Source: Maribacter sp.
GTDB lineage: Bacteria; Bacteroidota; Bacteroidia; Flavobacteriales; Flavobacteriaceae
DNA: 9,575 nucleotides
Reading direction: 5' to 3'
Assembly (NCBI GenBank): GCA_018679695.1
Contig: JAHHKH010000038.1
Location: 1 to 9,575, forward strand
The first letter of the stretch is position 1; each line of letters begins with the position of its first letter. The position numbers and the translations under genes are program-made. This document shows, piece after piece, positions 6,633 to 9,575 of this stretch. Below the pieces are notes generated by a model. It saw nothing but the letters and a program-made list of their open reading frames with translations. It was not told where the DNA came from and made no database searches.

Positions 6633-7346
6633 ATGAGGAAGATTGTTTCACTACTTTTTGGACTTTTCTTGATGCACAGCGTAGGCGTGTTAGGTCAAAC
6701 CGACTACTCAGCGCAAAGGAAGCAGATGGTAGAAAGGCAGTTGCAGGGTAGGGATATAGTTGATTTGTCGACCCTCTCGGCCATGTTGAACGTACCAAGA
6801 CATAAATTTGTGCCAGAGGAAATGAAACCGTATGCCTATAATGATAGGCCTTTACCCATTGGCAATGGCCAAACCATTTCACAACCATATATCGTTGCCT
6901 TTATGACCCAAGCACTGCGTTTGAATGCCGCTGATCGGGTGCTCGAAATCGGAACGGGTTCCGGTTATCAGGCGGCGGTACTGGCCAGAATCGTTGATTC
7001 GGTCTATACCATTGAAATTGTGGAGGACTTGGCCATGCAGGCTAAGAAAAGATTACATTTTTTAGGTTATCACAATGTTATCGTGAAATCGGGAGATGGC
7101 TATCATGGCATTCCAGCCAAGGCTCCCTTTGACGCTATTATGGTTACTGCAGGGGCCGATGCAATTCCCCAACCACTTATAGACCAGTTGAAGATCGGGG
7201 GACGGATGATCATTCCCGTGGGTCCGCATCATGGCATCCGGCAATTGGTACTGGTCACAAAAAGGAAAAACAAAATCATCAAAAAAAATCTAATGCCTGT
7301 TAGGTTCGTACCGTTTACGCGAGCGAAAATATCGGATGGGGGTTGA
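6633..7346 (+). CDS. pcm: protein-L-isoaspartate O-methyltransferase with an N-terminal signal peptide
   Basis: Pcm transfers a methyl group from SAM to the alpha-carboxyl of L-isoaspartyl residues in damaged proteins, starting their repair. The 237-residue sequence has the full family pattern: PRHKFVPEEMKPYAYNDRPL (55-74), GNGQTISQPYIVAFM (77-91) for isoaspartyl recognition, motif I VLEIGTGSGYQAAVLA (103-118) for SAM binding, YTIEIVEDLA (125-134), FDAIMVTAGA (166-175), LKIGGRMIIPVG (186-197) and the C-terminal VRFVPF (223-228). Residues 1-21 look like a signal peptide (MRK, hydrophobic core, VLG|QT), which implies export although the cosubstrate SAM is cytoplasmic. A second ATG, M32 in QMVERQLQ, sits about where E. 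coli Pcm begins and would give a cytoplasmic form of 206 residues, close to the usual 208. It lies 80 bases upstream of the SAM synthetase gene. The family is certain; the compartment is not. Confidence 0.92.
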   Translation: MRKIVSLLFGLFLMHSVGVLGQTDYSAQRKQMVERQLQGRDIVDLSTLSAMLNVPRHKFVPEEMKPYAYNDRPLPIGNGQTISQPYIVAFMTQALRLNAADRVLEIGTGSGYQAAVLARIVDSVYTIEIVEDLAMQAKKRLHFLGYHNVIVKSGDGYHGIPAKAPFDAIMVTAGADAIPQPLIDQLKIGGRMIIPVGPHHGIRQLVLVTKRKNKIIKKNLMPVRFVPFTRAKISDGG

Positions 7347-7362
7347 GTAGTTTAAGCTCAAC
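7342..7362 (+). repeat. inverted repeat (GTTGAG / CTCAAC) over the pcm stop codon
   Basis: GTTGAG (7342-7347) and CTCAAC (7357-7362) form a 6-base-pair stem with a 9-base loop, followed by TTTACT. The left arm contains the TGA stop of pcm (7344-7346), as in the repeat at the end of the M19-like gene. It could be a weak terminator or an mRNA-stabilising hairpin between pcm and mat. The short T-run is not enough to call a terminator firmly. Confidence 0.28.
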
Positions 7363-7426
7363 TTTACTATAAGAATAAGTACTCGGAGTTGATGGCAATA
7401 ATTATTTAAAATATTGAAAGAACAAA

Positions 7427-8578
7427 ATGACTAGTAACATCATTATAGGTAACCTAGTCGATGACACCATTGAGATGGCTGAAAGAAAGGGCCTAGGACA
7501 CCCTGATGCTATATGCGATGCGATTTCCGAACAGATCTCGGTTGAACTTTGCAAGTACTATCTAAAAGAATTTGGAGCCATAATGCACCACAATGTAGAT
7601 AAGGCCCTTTTGATTGGGGGACAATCAAAACCTGCCTACGGTGGTGGGGAAGTAGTTCAACCCATGTCACTGATAATTTCGGGCAGGGCAACATCACAAA
7701 CGAATGGTAAAAAAATTCCTGTTGGGGAAATTGCTATTGAAACTGCAAAACAATGGTTGAGGAAAAATATCCGTTACCTTAATATTGAAAAAGATATTCA
7801 AATAGTTTCAAGGATACGCCCAGGAAGTGAAGGTTTGGTGGAACTCTTCAACCGCTTTGGAAAAGGTGAGGTTCCGTTGGCCAATGATACATCATTTGGA
7901 GCCGGTTACTACCCTAATACCAAGATAGAATCAACCGTCATTAAAATTGAACAACTTTTGAATGATCAGACCACAAAAAGTAACTTCCCCTATATAGGTG
8001 AGGATATAAAAGTAATGGGGGTAAAGGGACCGGAAAGGGATTATTATACCATAGCCATGGCGTTGGTTGATCAACACATATCCGATTTGGACGATTATAT
8101 CTCGAAAATTGAGAGGGTAAAGAAATATATAAGTACCAATTTGGATCTATCAAGGGCTGTCGTATATATCAATACAGCCGATGATTATGCCAAAGAAAGT
8201 ATTTACCTAACGGTAACGGGAACCAGTGCCGAACATGGTGATGATGGCCAGGTGGGCAGGGGAAATCGAATCAACGGTTTGATCACTCCCTATCGCCCTA
8301 TGAGCTTGGAGGCCACTTCAGGTAAGAACCCCATTAGTCACACAGGTAAAATATATAATTATTTTACCATGGATTTGAGCCGAGCCGTTGTAACAAATAA
8401 ATTCGCGGATGAAGCCCGGATATTTATCGTTTCGCAAATCGGAAAACCGATTAATGAGCCTCATTTATTGCATTTTCAATTGAAAAACAGGAAGGTTGGC
8501 AAAGAACGTATCTCAAATTTAGCAAGGGGTAAACTTGCTGGGCTTAGCGACTATTGGCAACGTATAACCCTTTTATAA
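7427..8578 (+). CDS. mat: archaeal-type S-adenosylmethionine synthetase (methionine adenosyltransferase)
   Basis: The enzyme makes S-adenosylmethionine from methionine and ATP, releasing phosphate and diphosphate. The 383-residue protein belongs to the archaeal AdoMet synthetase family and not to bacterial MetK. ERKGLGHPDAICDAISEQIS (19-38) carries the conserved GHPD. FGAIMHHNVDKALLIGGQS (49-67) and YGGGEVVQPM (71-80) follow. The strongest signature is GTSAEHGDDGQVGRGNRING (265-284), continued by LITPYRPMSLEATSGKNPIS (285-304). The usual archaeal length is about 400; here the N-terminus is a few residues shorter, and all core motifs are intact, so it should be active. The ATG follows an A-rich leader (AAAGAACAAA) without Shine-Dalgarno. 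It lies 80 bases after pcm and 29 bases before the CheR-type methyltransferase gene, both SAM users. The host presumably also has metK elsewhere, which this window cannot show. The gene was probably acquired by transfer from archaea or from another bacterium carrying this form. Confidence 0.93.
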   Translation: MTSNIIIGNLVDDTIEMAERKGLGHPDAICDAISEQISVELCKYYLKEFGAIMHHNVDKALLIGGQSKPAYGGGEVVQPMSLIISGRATSQTNGKKIPVGEIAIETAKQWLRKNIRYLNIEKDIQIVSRIRPGSEGLVELFNRFGKGEVPLANDTSFGAGYYPNTKIESTVIKIEQLLNDQTTKSNFPYIGEDIKVMGVKGPERDYYTIAMALVDQHISDLDDYISKIERVKKYISTNLDLSRAVVYINTADDYAKESIYLTVTGTSAEHGDDGQVGRGNRINGLITPYRPMSLEATSGKNPISHTGKIYNYFTMDLSRAVVTNKFADEARIFIVSQIGKPINEPHLLHFQLKNRKVGKERISNLARGKLAGLSDYWQRITLL

Positions 8579-8602
8579 ACTAGGAATTCCCAATAAGGCA
8601 TT

Positions 8603-8611
8603 ATGAAATGA
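8603..8611 (+). other. start-stop micro-ORF (ATG AAA TGA) overlapping the CheR-type start
   Basis: ATGAAATGA at 8603-8611 encodes Met-Lys-stop; its TGA overlaps the ATG of the downstream gene (8608-8610) as ATGA. A Shine-Dalgarno-like AAGG lies at 8595-8598, 4 bases from the first ATG and 9 from the second. Ribosomes could begin at either one, or reinitiate from the short frame into the gene. It may be coincidence in an A/T-rich leader. Confidence 0.25.
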
Positions 8612-9444
8612 AAAATGAGTGTGCTATATTTTTACAATGGGCGCTTCCCCAGATGAAGATGCGATGGTCAGGCTTTAGAAAAGTACATAAGCAGGTTTGT
8701 AAAAGAATTAGACACCGCATGAATACCTTGAATTTGCCAAATTTCGGAGAATATCAAAGTTGGCTAGCTAACCATCCTAAGGAGTGGGATGTATTGGATA
8801 GCATGTGTCGAATTACTATTTCAAGATTTTACCGGGATTGGGCCGTTTTTGATTTTTTAATGGATAATCTATTACATAGATTGGCAATGAAGGCCAAATA
8901 TGAAAACCGTCCCTTCCGGTGTTGGTCGGCTGGTTGCGCATCTGGGGAAGAACCTTATACCCTTGCTTTAATCTGGCATTTTGTTCTCAGGAAAAAATTT
9001 CCTGCATTGGATTTTCAGATTATTGCAACGGATATCGATGAAAGATTACTCGAACGGGCTAAAAAAGGGTGTTACCCCAAAGGCAGCCTCAAAGGATTAC
9101 CTAAGCCATGGTTAGACAAAGCCTTTTCGGTAAATGAAATAGGATATTGTATACATTCTTCCTTTAGTAAAAGCATTAAATGGATAAAACAGGATATTCG
9201 CATCTCTTTCCCTTCAGGAATGTTTGATCTATTGCTCTGTCGCAATTTGGTTGCAACTTACTTTGAACCTTCCTTGCAAAGGGCCATTTTTAATCAGATG
9301 AAAGCTGTTTTACGACCAGGTGGTTTTTTGGTGTTGGGCCGTCATGAAAAACTGCCGGATGAGATTGAAGGATTTTCCTCAAAATTAGAAAAATTGAACA
9401 TCTATGAAATGAGTGCCAACCATATATTTTTTAATGCCCCATGA
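8608..9444 (+). CDS. CheR-type SAM-dependent methyltransferase, no chemotaxis context
   Basis: This 278-residue protein is homologous to the chemotaxis methyltransferase CheR, which methylates glutamates on receptors. The N-terminal helical part (about 10-90) ends in CRITISRFYRDWAVFDFL (67-84), the counterpart of the CheR ITxNxTxFFRD block. The SAM fold has motif I CWSAGCASGEEPYTLAL (105-121), IIATDIDERLLERAKKGCY (138-156), GLPKPWLDKAF (163-173), FDLLLCRNLVATYF (206-219) and LRPGGFLVLGRHEKLP (235-250). Differences from classical CheR are CRNLVATYF, one residue longer than CRNVLIYF, and GRHEKLP in place of GHSE. These suggest a separate subfamily. It follows mat after 29 bases, with an AAGG 9 bases before the ATG, and overlaps the next gene by four bases. 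No receptor, CheB, CheA or response regulator is nearby, so the target is probably not a chemoreceptor. Confidence 0.87.
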   Translation: MKNECAIFLQWALPQMKMRWSGFRKVHKQVCKRIRHRMNTLNLPNFGEYQSWLANHPKEWDVLDSMCRITISRFYRDWAVFDFLMDNLLHRLAMKAKYENRPFRCWSAGCASGEEPYTLALIWHFVLRKKFPALDFQIIATDIDERLLERAKKGCYPKGSLKGLPKPWLDKAFSVNEIGYCIHSSFSKSIKWIKQDIRISFPSGMFDLLLCRNLVATYFEPSLQRAIFNQMKAVLRPGGFLVLGRHEKLPDEIEGFSSKLEKLNIYEMSANHIFFNAP

Positions 9445-9575
9445 GCAAATCCAATTCTATAGGATTTCCTACAGCCACGGCCATCGTAATTGCAAATATG
9501 ATAGGCGCGGGTATTTTCACTAGCCTCGGTTTTCAGTTGGTAGCGACGGTCAATACCTGGTCAATTGCAATATTG
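9441..9575 (+). CDS. APC-family amino acid permease, N-terminal fragment cut by the window edge
   Basis: The first 45 residues of a membrane permease are visible, running in frame to the last base. After a short polar start (MSKSNSIGF), the segment ATAIVIANMIGAGIFTSLGF (12-31) carries the GAGIF signature of TM1 in the APC (amino acid-polyamine-organocation) superfamily, the unwound part of the helix that binds substrate. The ATG overlaps the TGA stop of the CheR-type gene as ATGA (9441-9444), so the two are almost certainly cotranscribed and translationally coupled. The substrate cannot be told from this fragment; an amino acid is likely, and methionine would fit the mat neighbour, but that is speculation. 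The rest lies beyond the window. Confidence 0.82.
   Translation, partial: MSKSNSIGFPTATAIVIANMIGAGIFTSLGFQLVATVNTWSIAIL

Noticed and set aside
6631..6888. 85-residue minus-strand frame at the pcm start
   Set aside because: It is antisense to the signal peptide and first motifs of pcm, which are far better supported.
7347..7426. Possible SAM riboswitch in front of mat
   Set aside because: Eighty bases with only one 6-base stem over the pcm stop; no multi-stem aptamer resembling a SAM riboswitch could be recognised.
8608..9444. CheR assignment as evidence for a chemotaxis operon
   Set aside because: No receptor, CheA, CheB, CheW or CheY gene is present in the window; the neighbours are a SAM synthetase and a permease.

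Overview
The window looks like a piece of a Bacteroidota chromosome, most likely a marine member of the Flavobacteriaceae. The DNA is moderately AT-rich. Almost no gene has a Shine-Dalgarno sequence and most starts follow A-rich leaders. One TAnnTTTG box, the Bacteroidota -7 element, is visible. Signal peptides end in the A/G|Q style common in this phylum. I see no rRNA, tRNA, CRISPR array, insertion sequence or phage gene, and no stretch longer than 300 bases without a gene.

Layout. Bases 1-1329 (minus strand) carry rluE, a 23S rRNA pseudouridine synthase, followed by an SLC12-type (Na-K-Cl cotransporter-like) permease cut by the window edge. A divergent gene at 1469-2596 (plus) encodes an exported DmpA/BapA-type (family S58/P1) aminopeptidase. 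It converges on a DUF418 (YeiB-like) membrane protein at 2647-3873 (minus). From 4109 to the right edge everything is on the plus strand: a D-amino-acid transaminase (dat), a divergent M19 dipeptidase-like metallohydrolase, a signal-peptide-bearing protein-L-isoaspartate O-methyltransferase (pcm), an archaeal-type S-adenosylmethionine synthetase (mat), a CheR-type methyltransferase, and the start of an APC-family amino acid permease.

The most unusual part is 7427-9575. A SAM synthetase of the archaeal (gamma) family, not the bacterial MetK family, lies 29 bases upstream of a CheR-type methyltransferase. That gene overlaps an APC permease by the 4-base ATGA. No chemotaxis gene is in sight. With pcm just upstream, three neighbouring genes make or use SAM. 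I infer a dedicated SAM supply and methylation module of unknown target, possibly with uptake of its own amino acid.

A second, looser theme is processing of unusual peptide bonds and D-amino acids. The S58 family contains D-aminopeptidases and beta-aminopeptidases, M19 enzymes can cleave dipeptides with a C-terminal D-residue, Dat interconverts D-amino acids with 2-oxo acids, and Pcm acts on isoaspartyl (beta-linked) residues. The M19 homologue has His-X-His where the family normally has His-X-Asp, so its chemistry may have shifted. All functional links are inferences from family membership and gene order.
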